A stretch of DNA of 64,000 nucleotides, from positions 744,001 through 808,000 of the forward strand of contig JALJCQ010000022.1 in assembly GCA_023091665.1 (NCBI GenBank), read 5' to 3'. The notes beneath the pieces are model-generated. The model had not been told where the DNA came from. It ran no database searches and worked only from the letters and a program-made list of their open reading frames with translations. Positions within the stretch are counted from its first letter, which is position 1. The number at the start of each line of letters is the position of its first letter. The translations under genes and the position numbers were made by a program. Source of the DNA: Pythium myriotylum (Eukaryota; Oomycota; Peronosporomycetes; Pythiales; Pythiaceae). Positions 25,175 to 34,585 of the stretch are shown here, one piece after another.

Positions 25175-25452
25175 GAGGCCCCCTAGGGAATGGAAGCTAT
25201 ATTATATTGCTTCGATTAGACTCAGGTGTAGGCCATTGGGTTTGTGTGTGCAACAATGAATACTTTGATTCGATGGGTTTGGGGCCTCCAAGAATTCTGG
25301 GTGATATGAAATGTAATAAGAAACAGTTTCAAGGGACCTATGATAATTATTGTGGTTTATGGAGTCTGCTGTATCTTTATAGCAAACAACACAATCAACC
25401 AGACTTATTCAGAAATTTTTACGACTTGAATACAGAAGTTTCGCTTCTTTAA
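25175..25452 (+). pseudogene. 5'-truncated adenain/Ulp1-like protease, DNA-virus type (unit 1)
   Basis: Same fragment as 3746-4023, cut at its 5' end by the 3' LTR. It keeps GHWV, YFDSMG, the Gln and YCGLWS; one Asn is Lys here. Confidence 0.65.
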
Positions 25453-25459
25453 TATAATT

Positions 25460-25852
25460 ATGAATGGAATCAGACGTTATAGAGATACTGGAGTTAATGA
25501 AGTTGCTCCAAAAGATGATCATAGAATTGATGCGATAATGAAAGAATTGGAGTATCTTCGCTCTGAATTAGCTCAAAAAAAGGTTGAAACATCCATTTCA
25601 AAATACTTTAATGAAGAGATATTTACAAAAGATAGAGAAGATTTACTCAAGGATGGATTTGTTAGTAAGGGAGACTACCTGGAAATCCCATTAACAATAT
25701 TGAATGTCAGATACAAACAATGGTGCATCGATACTGGACATAATCGTATGTTGCGTAAAGCAATCATTGAGAACATCCGAAATGATAAAGTTGATGGAGT
25801 TGTGTTCAAATATTATGACGGATACGACAAAATACGTGTTTTTCCTAGTTAG
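25460..25852 (+). CDS. Unrecognised 130-aa AT-rich protein (unit 1)
   Basis: Identical to 4031-4423. It overlaps the convergent minus-strand gene by 8 bp at its 3' end. Confidence 0.45.
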   Translation: MNGIRRYRDTGVNEVAPKDDHRIDAIMKELEYLRSELAQKKVETSISKYFNEEIFTKDREDLLKDGFVSKGDYLEIPLTILNVRYKQWCIDTGHNRMLRKAIIENIRNDKVDGVVFKYYDGYDKIRVFPS

Positions 25853-26237
25853 TGTGCTTTTCGTTGATATTCTGACACTGTGGGTTCCAGAGGAACCCGA
25901 GGCATCTCTGATGCCGGCTCTTGATAGCTGCACTTATTAAATCAATTTCCTTACAGAGCTGTATTATTTCAGATGCTGAATGCTTTTCTATTTTGGGGTA
26001 CTCATATAAATCACTCATTATTTCGGTATCTACCGGTTCATTGAGCTGGACATCATCAACATAACCAGTATCATCGGTATCGGATAGATACGTAATATCC
26101 ATGCTTTTTGTGTCTATATAGATAAATATATTTTGTATCTCCAGTTGTTCAATCACCCAAATGGGTACTGTCAAAAACCCAACGTTGGGTTGCACCGTTT
26201 GATTGGCTGAAATACGAATAGAGAGAACGTCCCTCAC
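25845..26237 (-). pseudogene. 5'-truncated minus-strand viral-type gene (unit 1)
   Basis: Open for 130 codons from a GTG 22 bp before the CRN ATG. Longer at its C-terminus than the unit 0 copy, which has a premature stop. Family unrecognised. Confidence 0.45.
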
Positions 26238-26258
26238 TCGCAGAAAGCAATTGGAAAC

Positions 26259-28040
26259 ATGGTGGAGCTGTTCTGCGTGGTGGTCGGAGAGAAGGGAAGC
26301 GCGTTCCCAGTGGATATCGACACGAGTCAGTCTGTGGGGAAGCTGAAGAAGGCCATCAAGAAGGAGAAGGAGAACAAGATCAAGTGTGATGCAGATGAGC
26401 TCGAGCTGTTCCTCGCCAAGAAGGGCGACGACACGTGGCTCGAATCAAGCACAGATGATGTGAAGAAGCTCAAGAAAGGGGAAAAGACTGCTCTAATCGA
26501 AGCGCTGACACACGAAGACAATGAACTGCAGGGAGAGTCTGGCCTTCAGAAGGTGTTGAAGGATATGCCTGAGCCGTCCACCGATCAAATCCACGTGTTG
26601 GTGGTGGTTCCCAAGCAGGAAGCCGCCCAAGCTGTTTCACAAGCTGGCGTTTTCGATCGCTGCAGTGATCAATTCTTCTCACAATTCACCAGGGTTGACG
26701 AAGTCGACAGTTGGCTCGAGTTTCCGTCGTTGCTGCCGTTGACTGAACGTCATAAGCTCTACGTCCGTGCCTCGTATAAAGTCATCGCGGAACAAGCGTT
26801 GTTGAAAGTGGATCCAAGTCGCCGCAAGTATGCAGTCATCACTGGCACGCCTGGCATTGGAAAATCAGTGTTCGTCTACTATGTGATGTGGAGGTTGGTC
26901 AAGGATAAGAAACGGGTGTTGTTTCTCACTGCAGCACCACCAATCTACTTCGATGGCAGGTCGATGTTGATCTGCAATCAACTGCCTTTTGCTGGAAATC
27001 GCCATTTCTGGTCGGTCGATTTGTGGTGCCTCGTTGATTCAGTCGACCCAACTATGATTCCTGGGTTCCCCATTCTTCATTGCTCGACTCTGCTCGTGAG
27101 TACACCGCGACGAGACTGCATTGGTGAATTCAAGAAGCTCGTACCGACTCCAGATGTGTTCTACATGCCACTGTGGACCAAGGAAGAGCTGGCGACAATT
27201 GCTTCACTGTATCCAACTGCGGCAGATGTGTGGGATAATCGATTTGAGTGCTTGGGTGGTGTACCTCGTCTGGTGATGCAAGACATTCAATCCGACCCAG
27301 AAGCTTTGCTGATTTCCGCATGCAGCAGTTGTTCTCTCGATGATTGCATTATGCTGGTGTCCATCTACTCGGAGATCAATTCGAAGACCAAGATCATTCA
27401 GGCGTTGATTCACATCCACAGTCAAGAACCATATCGAGAGTACAAAGTTGCGTACGCATCAGAACTGGCGATGCAAGTGATCGCTCGAACAAAGTGGCGA
27501 TCCGATCGCACGAAGATGCAAAGCCTTTTGGGGTCGTGCGATGGAAACCCGCTCGCACAATCGCTGTGCGGATACATCTTCGAGCCTCATGCGATGGATC
27601 TGTTGGAGCAAGGTGGGACTTTCGTGTGTCGGAGGCTGTTGTCTGGAGCTGAAATGCGAAAGCGCGACACAGCCAAACGCAAACGAGGCACCCCAGATAG
27701 TGAAGACGAAGAGACCATCGACATTCCACGTTCCTTGCAACCACGACAAACAGTGGATCGTGTGAAAGTCGGTCAACTTGCAAATCAGCTGTACGTGCCA
27801 CGGACATCGAACTATACTGCCATTGACGCGTGGATGCCGCACGTCGGTGGTTTTCAAATGACGGTGGGAAGGAAGCACGAGATCAGGGCCGGTGCGGCAG
27901 ATGATCTGGGGAAACTGGGTGCCAACGGCAATCGGCTCTACTTCTTGCTTCCACCGCTATACTACCAGTCGTTCACGAAGAAGACACCACAAACCATCGA
28001 GCAGTTTGCGATACTGATACCTTATCCGGAAGTGGTTTAA
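26259..28040 (+). CDS. CRN: Crinkler (CRN) effector, copy 2
   Basis: 593 residues with the same P-loop NTPase and REase-like C-terminus as copy 1. Two blocks differ strongly from the other copies while the rest is nearly identical: residues 1-27 (MVELFCVVVGEKG..) and about residues 144-190, just before the P-loop. That pattern is a mosaic produced by gene conversion or recombination with another CRN gene. LFLAK and HVLVVVP are intact. Confidence 0.9.
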   Translation: MVELFCVVVGEKGSAFPVDIDTSQSVGKLKKAIKKEKENKIKCDADELELFLAKKGDDTWLESSTDDVKKLKKGEKTALIEALTHEDNELQGESGLQKVLKDMPEPSTDQIHVLVVVPKQEAAQAVSQAGVFDRCSDQFFSQFTRVDEVDSWLEFPSLLPLTERHKLYVRASYKVIAEQALLKVDPSRRKYAVITGTPGIGKSVFVYYVMWRLVKDKKRVLFLTAAPPIYFDGRSMLICNQLPFAGNRHFWSVDLWCLVDSVDPTMIPGFPILHCSTLLVSTPRRDCIGEFKKLVPTPDVFYMPLWTKEELATIASLYPTAADVWDNRFECLGGVPRLVMQDIQSDPEALLISACSSCSLDDCIMLVSIYSEINSKTKIIQALIHIHSQEPYREYKVAYASELAMQVIARTKWRSDRTKMQSLLGSCDGNPLAQSLCGYIFEPHAMDLLEQGGTFVCRRLLSGAEMRKRDTAKRKRGTPDSEDEETIDIPRSLQPRQTVDRVKVGQLANQLYVPRTSNYTAIDAWMPHVGGFQMTVGRKHEIRAGAADDLGKLGANGNRLYFLLPPLYYQSFTKKTPQTIEQFAILIPYPEVV

Positions 28041-28261
28041 CACAATCTTCTTATCATCCTTCATAACCTCTCGAACTCGTTAACGTCTGTTTGCCGTCGA
28101 TTTGCCGTCGATTTGTTGCTGTAGTGCAGTTGGCCAAAGATTTGTATACTGATCAATGGAAGGACAGCACCTCAATTTCTCTATAACCTTGCAAACTCGC
28201 TCATTTGTGTGATTGATGTGTTGATACAGATGGCTGGGACTTATCAAAAAAACTAAATAAT

Positions 28262-28570
28262 TTAACCATTAAATTCACCCAAGTTTTTCTTCAGTGACGG
28301 ACATTTATTCATGATATACTCATTTTTACACATCCAATTGAAATATTGCTTATCGTTTTCAACAATCCACTTTACGGATTTGTTCTTATGCTTGCCCCAC
28401 CGCATGATATAGCTATCGTCTCCATCTTGGAACTTGTCGTCCAAAAATCGTTTGATATCCGATTCTTCCGATTGTTGGTTGTATAACCATCGACAGTATG
28501 ATGCATCTTGATCATATACTTCCTCAAGATCCTTTCCTTTGTATTTTCCGAACTCTAAAATAACAGACAT
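28262..28570 (-). CDS. Duplicated ExoX-C-like domain protein (unit 2)
   Basis: Identical protein to 686-994, from an ATG at 28570. Confidence 0.6.
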   Translation of the reverse strand: MSVILEFGKYKGKDLEEVYDQDASYCRWLYNQQSEESDIKRFLDDKFQDGDDSYIMRWGKHKNKSVKWIVENDKQYFNWMCKNEYIMNKCPSLKKNLGEFNG

Positions 28571-28662
28571 TTATGTGTAGTGTATGATGTATCCCTATAT
28601 ATAACTTACTAATTTTATGTCAGAATTGAAAAAAAATATCTATGTATTTGCACCCCATTGTT

Positions 28663-28989
28663 TTATTGACTCTTTACCCATTCACAATGTTTTATTGTTT
28701 TAGAGTGTGTAGAATATCCACTTTTACTGGTTGTGCTTCCACACCCACATTGTATTTTCTGCTTGTATTTATTATTAACCATCTCCCTGTACCATTTTTT
28801 ATGATGATCTGTTTTAGTATGGTCTAACTTTTCCAAATTCTTTACTTTTATACCACACCCACATTCGATCACATAATTGGGGAAGTCGGGGTCTTTAACC
28901 CATTCTTGATGGAAAGATGTTTTTTCGTGAGATGGTAAATTTCTACGTTGAATATTCAAACCACATCCGCATTTGACCAGTTCTTTCAT
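28663..28989 (-). CDS. Triple CxC..H..H zinc-finger protein (unit 2)
   Basis: Identical to 1087-1413; ATG at 28989. Confidence 0.55.
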   Translation of the reverse strand: MKELVKCGCGLNIQRRNLPSHEKTSFHQEWVKDPDFPNYVIECGCGIKVKNLEKLDHTKTDHHKKWYREMVNNKYKQKIQCGCGSTTSKSGYSTHSKTIKHCEWVKSQ

Positions 28990-29106
28990 CTCCGGACTAT
29001 TTGACCAATCATCTATATTGGCCAATCATCGTCGACTGGAACATCGTATTTTGACCAATAATCTATTTTGGCCAATCATCGTCGACTGCAACAAGGTCAA
29101 GTTATC

Positions 29107-29964
29107 ATGGACGGCGATCATCCGGTTATGAACCTCCTGGAGGGGTTGACACACTCCATCCATGAGCTCACCCGAAACATGGCCAACCAAAACCATGAGT
29201 TCCGTGCGGTTATGTTGGAGCAAGTACAACAACAACAACATGGACGTGAGTTCAAGATTGAAGGGGCATCTATGCCAATGTTCCACGGTCGGCCAGACGA
29301 CAGTGTCGATGAGTACATCTTTGAGGCCAAGTTGTTCATGAGAGGCAAGAACATCGACTACCAGCTCCACGAGAATCAAGCTCGAGTCGTGGCCATGCTA
29401 GCTAGCAACCTCCGTTCTGGAGCTGCATCGTGGTACCATAGTCGGGTTGTGGTCGACCAAATGCCAATCACGACGATCGACGAGTTCGAACAGGCACTCA
29501 CGGATGAGTTCATTCCGCCCGACCAGCAGCAACGTCTCCGCGCTGCCCTCCGTATGTGCCGACAGACGGGCCACGTGGACGACTACGTTGCGCGCTTCAG
29601 AAAGATCATCGCCCAAGTGCGTGAAATGTCGCAACTGGACAAAGTAGATCGCTTTGTAGAGGGCCTGAAGCCAGAAACAAAGAAGGAAGTGAACTACCTA
29701 CGTTGCACGACTCTGCGAGATGCCATCGCGGCGGCACAAGCGTATGAGAGAGCCCACTTTGGTGTCGAACGACCACCGAGACGCGCTCGACCGCATCTCG
29801 ACTCTGGTGCCGAACCGATGGACATTTCATACGCCGGTGTCCTCAAGCCAACCAAGGAACAGTGCCGTACTCAAAACCTGGGCTTTTATTGCCGCGAAAC
29901 TGGTCATCGCATTGCTCAGTGCCCAAAGCGTCGTCAGGGAAACGACGCTGCTCAACGGATGTAA
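29107..29964 (+). CDS. gag: Gag of relic Ty3/gypsy element (unit 2)
   Basis: Same 285-residue protein as the other relic copies; the GGGAAAC slip site is at 29937-29943. Confidence 0.82.
   Translation: MDGDHPVMNLLEGLTHSIHELTRNMANQNHEFRAVMLEQVQQQQHGREFKIEGASMPMFHGRPDDSVDEYIFEAKLFMRGKNIDYQLHENQARVVAMLASNLRSGAASWYHSRVVVDQMPITTIDEFEQALTDEFIPPDQQQRLRAALRMCRQTGHVDDYVARFRKIIAQVREMSQLDKVDRFVEGLKPETKKEVNYLRCTTLRDAIAAAQAYERAHFGVERPPRRARPHLDSGAEPMDISYAGVLKPTKEQCRTQNLGFYCRETGHRIAQCPKRRQGNDAAQRM
29937..29943 (+). other. Putative -1 frameshift heptamer GGGAAAC (unit 2)
   Basis: Same position and phase as in the other units. Confidence 0.55.
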
Positions 29965-30539
29965 GTGGAGTGTCCGTTGAGCAATCCATTCAAGTATCAG
30001 AAGAATCTCCAACTCAGAAATCAGAAGAATGCGCGGTCGAGTTTGACATGGAGGCCGCAGAAACCGGTGCTCGATCGGTCGTTGGGTCCAGTGTGTGCTC
30101 CGTGGAGATTGATGTCGATGTGGCCGAGGGCCAATCCGAGTCGTTGTTGTTTGTGGACGCGACTATTCAGGGTAAATCAGTGCGAATGTTGGTGGATTCC
30201 GGTGCGTCGCACACGATCATCAAATCTGGGCTGTTAAAGCCACCCGAGCTGAAGAAGCACACTATGGTGACTGCACGTGATTTTCAAGGTCAGCCACGGT
30301 CTCGGCAATGTCTGGAGTACTCGGTGCCTATCGGTGTCCAAGGCCAAGTCTCGTTGGTACCAGTCATCGAGTGGCCATTGCAACAATCGTTTGATGGGAT
30401 ATTGGGTCAATCATGGCTGCAGGTCGCGAATCCTCACATTGATTGGGCCACCCGCAAGTTAGTTATGGCGCCCACGACAAGTGTGGAGCCATCCCGCACT
30501 CCCTCGGACTCAACACCAACACGGCACCTTGTGGTATAG
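29943..30539 (+). pseudogene. pro: Truncated retropepsin of relic element (unit 2)
   Basis: DSGAS motif present; cut by the LTR of element 2 at 30530. Confidence 0.75.
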
Positions 30540-31324
30540 CGCCCCGACTCCGCGGGCATGAGTTTCTGCAAGCGCTAGGTGATCAGTCAGGCGAAGGTGT
30601 CCACGACCAAGTCCCAAGGAAGTGATTAGTCTGGCGTACCCTTAGTACCCAAGTCAAGACGAAGTGAACAGTCTGGCGCCCAAGTCAAGATTCCGTATTC
30701 CAGACTCGGCGGTACAAGGTATCGTATTTCTCTTTATTCAGAAGCCTCACATAAAAACAGTAGGAGTAGGAGCCTTACATTTGACAGATTTCAGTAGGTA
30801 GGAACGGGTGCTTGCCACCCAATAACCCACGGAAAGGGGGCGATTCTCCGCCGCTAATTCCGTGGGAGTCAGTCCACAATTTTTCCTCCTTCTCGCAGAA
30901 GCCCCCTGATCCTCCCTCAACAGTAGCCCGTCAGTATCTCGAGGAAGTTACTAAGAGTTTCGAAGTGATCAGTCTGGTCGATCGACCGCCTATTTTGGGT
31001 ACTGTCGCGATCCGAAGTGATCAGTCTGGCCGAGGGCCGGGTGGTTTTGCCTGCGCTTCCTGCCAAGTTCCCCGTAGGAGATCTCCAGGAGCTTCATCGT
31101 CTCCAAGCCGTTCTTTCTCGCTGCCTCTAGACTTGTGAGGGTCTAGTTGTAGTGTCGTGTCAGAGTTTCGGGTCTCCGCTTCAAAGAAGTTGTGATATCC
31201 GGGTCTGAAGCGAGTGTTCGAAGCACGCAAGATCCACCCCTTTCCTGAGAATATTGTTGCCGTCGGTGACTCAAGAGCGAGCCTACGTACGCCAGGTGCC
31301 CGTTTTTGATTCGGCCACACGACA
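30530..31324 (+). repeat. 5' LTR of element 2 (mosaic)
   Basis: 795 bp. The left third carries 5'-LTR-type bases while the right part carries bases otherwise seen in the 3' LTR of element 1 (for example GATCGACCGCCTATTTT near 30980). This indicates conversion or crossing-over between LTRs. Motif copies keep the 42/52-bp spacings; the first is GATT here. Confidence 0.93.
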
Positions 31325-31326
31325 AC

Positions 31327-31344
31327 TGGTGCGTATGCCAGGAG
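31327..31344 (+). other. Primer-binding site of element 2
   Basis: TGGTGCGTATGCC two bases after the LTR; contains the gag ATG. Confidence 0.6.
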
Positions 31345-33305
31345 CGGAGCCGTTAGCTGTTACGATACACGATGAGAAGATGGAAGAGAAGGCAGAGATG
31401 CGGCAAGGTCAAGTCACAGACCCGAAGAATGTTTCGATCCGCCTCGTTGTTCAGAGCGCGGTCCATGACACAACTCGGGTGTACCGACTGTCAGAAGCGA
31501 ACGAAATCGGCCTTCGGTATCAACGACAGGTGTTGAAGATGCCGTCCGACTCAGAATGCTGGTTTTCCCTGTATGAAATTACGAAAGTAGGGCCTACGAC
31601 ATTCTTTGCCGGTTCGCGACTGAGGGCGTCCACCTACGACTTCGCGACGATTGACGAAGCGATTGATTTTGTGGAGAAGATGTTGACGTCATGCGGTTAC
31701 AATTTGTATCGGAGAAGCAATTACCAAGATGCAGTCTACCTGAATCCAGAACGGATGGCGCAGGACATGGGCTACATGATGTCAGTTCTGCTTGCCGAGT
31801 ATGAGTGGGAGACCAGCGTTATCCAATATCGGGAGGAGGACACAACGTTCGAACCGAAGTACATGGTCGTTACTGACGTAGCCCACACTCCGCAGACCAA
31901 GCCGGCGAAGCCGCGCTCGATGAAACGTTTTGATGAAGAATCCAGCTCAGATGAAGAAATTCAGCTCGAGAGTCCAATCAGGAAGAAGCTGGAGTTTGCC
32001 AGTGATGAAGGATCCTTCTCCTCCCCCACGGATAAGATCAAGCGAAAGAATAACCCGCTGGCGACGAAGCTGATGGCGCTGACGGCCGGAGGGATGTTGT
32101 CGATGGATGAGCTATCAGAAGTGATACAAGCGCTGAGCCCAGATACCACGAAGCGAGTTGCGGCCACGCGAGCCCCGGCGAAACAGGCTCGAGGCGCTAA
32201 GAAAGGATTCGCGCGTCTAGAAGATCCCGAGTCTGACGACGGTGAACAGGACGAATCATCTGACGAAGAAGCATTCAAGCGCGTCAAGAAACCAGTCAAG
32301 AAGTCGAAGAAGCCAGTCAAGCGCAGTGCTCGCCATTCAGATATGGAAGATGAGCTCGGTCTTTCAATGTATGAAGATTCCGACTCGGATGTGTCTGGAC
32401 CTCGACGACGTGATCGACACGTGACAACGGTCATCCAGAATGTCAATGTGAAGTCGTTCAGTGGTGCCAAGGTTTTCCCGGAAGAAGCCAAGGCGTGGCT
32501 CTCGAAGTTTCTTCACATCGCTGATCTGTCCAACTGGTCCAATCGCCAACGTCTCGGTTCGTTCGTAGACGCTCTCACGGGTCCGGCGAGGTATTGGCAG
32601 AAGCAGCTCCCTTCGTCAACGAGGAAGAAGTGGAAGCTCACGATGAAGGCCTTTTATCGAAAGTATTGCACTGAGAGCACGCCATCTACGCTCACGTACT
32701 ATCGTCTAACTCAGAAGCCCGATGAATCTGCGCTGGACTACTTCTATCGCTTTAACGCAGCAGGTCTTCGCGCGCGCATCGATTTCCGTGTAGACGACGA
32801 CGATGACGAAGATCGTATCCCGGTCGATTTGAAGGATCACATTCAGCAGTTCTTCGACACGCTCCATGACAAAGCTGTTCAGTCTCAATTCCGTTACAGC
32901 AAGTACAAGTCGATCGACAAGCTCGAGGAGAAGCTCGAGATGTACGAGAACTCTCAAGCGAAGCCAACGCCTAAGAAACAGGCCAAGAAGCAACCGGAAG
33001 AGAGCAATGACCCACCTCCTGCAGCCAGTAAGGTCAATGCAGGTCAGAGGCAGCAAGGCTCTAATGGTGGAAGTCAAGCTCATCAGACTGGTAGAAACAG
33101 CAATGAGGTCCGCTGTGAACATTGCGGCAAGTCCGGACATACTAAGGAAAGCTGCTTCCGACTTCATGAGTGTGAGTTTTGTGGAGTGACTGGTCACACG
33201 ATTCAAGTCTGCCGTGGTTTCACCGAGAAGATGAAGATGCTCAGCCCAAAGCTCAAGACCGGCGGGATTACTGTGGATGATCTCGTTCGGCAGTTAAACC
33301 GCTAG
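31335..33305 (+). CDS. gag: Gag of giant element 2
   Basis: 656 residues, nearly identical to element 1 Gag (a handful of substitutions, such as Gly to Arg before the knuckles and Ala to Gly after them). Two CCHC knuckles are intact. Confidence 0.88.
   Translation: MPGAEPLAVTIHDEKMEEKAEMRQGQVTDPKNVSIRLVVQSAVHDTTRVYRLSEANEIGLRYQRQVLKMPSDSECWFSLYEITKVGPTTFFAGSRLRASTYDFATIDEAIDFVEKMLTSCGYNLYRRSNYQDAVYLNPERMAQDMGYMMSVLLAEYEWETSVIQYREEDTTFEPKYMVVTDVAHTPQTKPAKPRSMKRFDEESSSDEEIQLESPIRKKLEFASDEGSFSSPTDKIKRKNNPLATKLMALTAGGMLSMDELSEVIQALSPDTTKRVAATRAPAKQARGAKKGFARLEDPESDDGEQDESSDEEAFKRVKKPVKKSKKPVKRSARHSDMEDELGLSMYEDSDSDVSGPRRRDRHVTTVIQNVNVKSFSGAKVFPEEAKAWLSKFLHIADLSNWSNRQRLGSFVDALTGPARYWQKQLPSSTRKKWKLTMKAFYRKYCTESTPSTLTYYRLTQKPDESALDYFYRFNAAGLRARIDFRVDDDDDEDRIPVDLKDHIQQFFDTLHDKAVQSQFRYSKYKSIDKLEEKLEMYENSQAKPTPKKQAKKQPEESNDPPPAASKVNAGQRQQGSNGGSQAHQTGRNSNEVRCEHCGKSGHTKESCFRLHECEFCGVTGHTIQVCRGFTEKMKMLSPKLKTGGITVDDLVRQLNR
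33293..33299 (+). other. Putative -1 frameshift heptamer GTTAAAC (element 2)
   Basis: Same phase and distance to the gag stop as in element 1. Confidence 0.6.
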
Positions 33306-34585
33306 CCCCGCAGCGCTCTGCCAGTGCTGTACGTGACGGAGACGTCGCGGCGACTTTGCATGTGAAGAAGATCCGGCGCAAATCGAAGAAATACCAGAAA
33401 CAAAAGGCGCCTTACATTGATGAAGAAAGTGTTCACGTGGAAAATGGAGCGAAGAAACATGAAGAAAGAAGTTATGATGACACTGTGCATGAAGAACGAA
33501 ACGTGTATGAAGATACAGTCAAGGATGTCACGCTACCTGCGGTGTTTGAATCGGTAGTGTCGACTGTGGATGAGAAACAAGAAGAAACAAGTGATGGAAA
33601 CTGTGTATGTGAAGATGTATATATGAGAGAAGCAGTTGGTGATGAAGATGAAGAGTTGCATGTGCTATGGTGCCCAATTGAGCCAATTGAAGAAGGTGAT
33701 GAGGGCGCTTGCGACAAAGATGCTGATGAAGAAGATATGAAGATGCCAAATGGTGCTCGAGATATATCTCTGCAAAGAAAGGTAACTCACATTCGTCTCG
33801 TTGGTGATGAACGACGAGGGTGGTGGAAGAACCACGAATTGTCAACGAACGAGAAGATACAAGCCTTCGTGCATGGTGCTGTTGAAGGACTCGAGATTCC
33901 GTTGATGCTGGATTCGGGAGCGAACATCAGTCTGTTACAAACCAACTTGGCACGTAAGTTGGGGTTGAGAGTGCGGGCGTTCGAGGACTCGAGTGAATTC
34001 TTCGGTGTGAGCGAGGAACCGATGCAAGCACACGGAAAGGTCGTGGTGAAGATCCGGCTGGGAGAGTTCGTGGTGTACGAAGTCGAGATGTGGGTGGCTG
34101 AGTTTGAAGCTCACTCGTTAATTATTCTCGGCACCGACTTCATGATGTGCGCTGGGCTGAAGATCGACTTGGGCAAGAAGCGGTGTGAAGTGCCTGACGA
34201 AGATGCGTTGCCGCTGCTGAGTTATGATGATCTGCGCTGTGAGGCGTATGCGGCTTCGTATGACGCGGTGCGCTTGGCTGTGAAGATGCCGCTCCTGCGT
34301 GGCAGCGACGTTGCTGTGCTGGTTGCTGGGGAGACCCGCCTCGAAGTGATCGGTCTGGAGTCGAGCAAAGGAGGGGCCACTAAAGAGGCGAGTACGGAGC
34401 CGAATAGAGGCGCGGTCACCGAAGCGATCAGTCTGGCGGAATGTCTCAATCATGAAGAGGCCGAAGTGATCAGTCTGGTCCAGGGCAGAGCGGGAGCAAC
34501 TGAAGTGAACAGTCTGGCGGGTGAGCGAGCGTCTTCCCAGGTTTGCATGCTGGACGAACCCCCCCCCCCCCCCCCCCCCCCCTGA
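33299..34585 (+). CDS. pro: Protease region of giant element 2
   Basis: Retropepsin with DSGAN and ILGTDF. It ends in a run of eight Pro encoded by the 24-C tract and stops immediately after it (TGA), unlike element 1. Confidence 0.85.
   Translation, partial: PLAPQRSASAVRDGDVAATLHVKKIRRKSKKYQKQKAPYIDEESVHVENGAKKHEERSYDDTVHEERNVYEDTVKDVTLPAVFESVVSTVDEKQEETSDGNCVCEDVYMREAVGDEDEELHVLWCPIEPIEEGDEGACDKDADEEDMKMPNGARDISLQRKVTHIRLVGDERRGWWKNHELSTNEKIQAFVHGAVEGLEIPLMLDSGANISLLQTNLARKLGLRVRAFEDSSEFFGVSEEPMQAHGKVVVKIRLGEFVVYEVEMWVAEFEAHSLIILGTDFMMCAGLKIDLGKKRCEVPDEDALPLLSYDDLRCEAYAASYDAVRLAVKMPLLRGSDVAVLVAGETRLEVIGLESSKGGATKEASTEPNRGAVTEAISLAECLNHEEAEVISLVQGRAGATEVNSLAGERASSQVCMLDEPPPPPPPP
34343..34518 (+). 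repeat. 17-bp motif cluster in pro tail (element 2)
   Basis: Four copies at the same spacings as in element 1; the third is GATC here where element 1 has GATT. Confidence 0.85.
34559..34582 (+). other. Poly-C slippage tract at pro/pol junction (24 C)
   Basis: Eleven C longer than in element 1. Pol is +1 relative to pro here. Loss of one C or gain of two would fuse the frames. Confidence 0.7.

Larger units (their letters stand above)
6798..28226 (+). repeat. Tandem array unit 1 (full, 21,429 bp)
   Basis: Runs from the start of the viral block to the 3' flank of CRN copy 2 and contains giant element 1. Sequence is nearly identical to unit 2 throughout. Confidence 0.93.
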
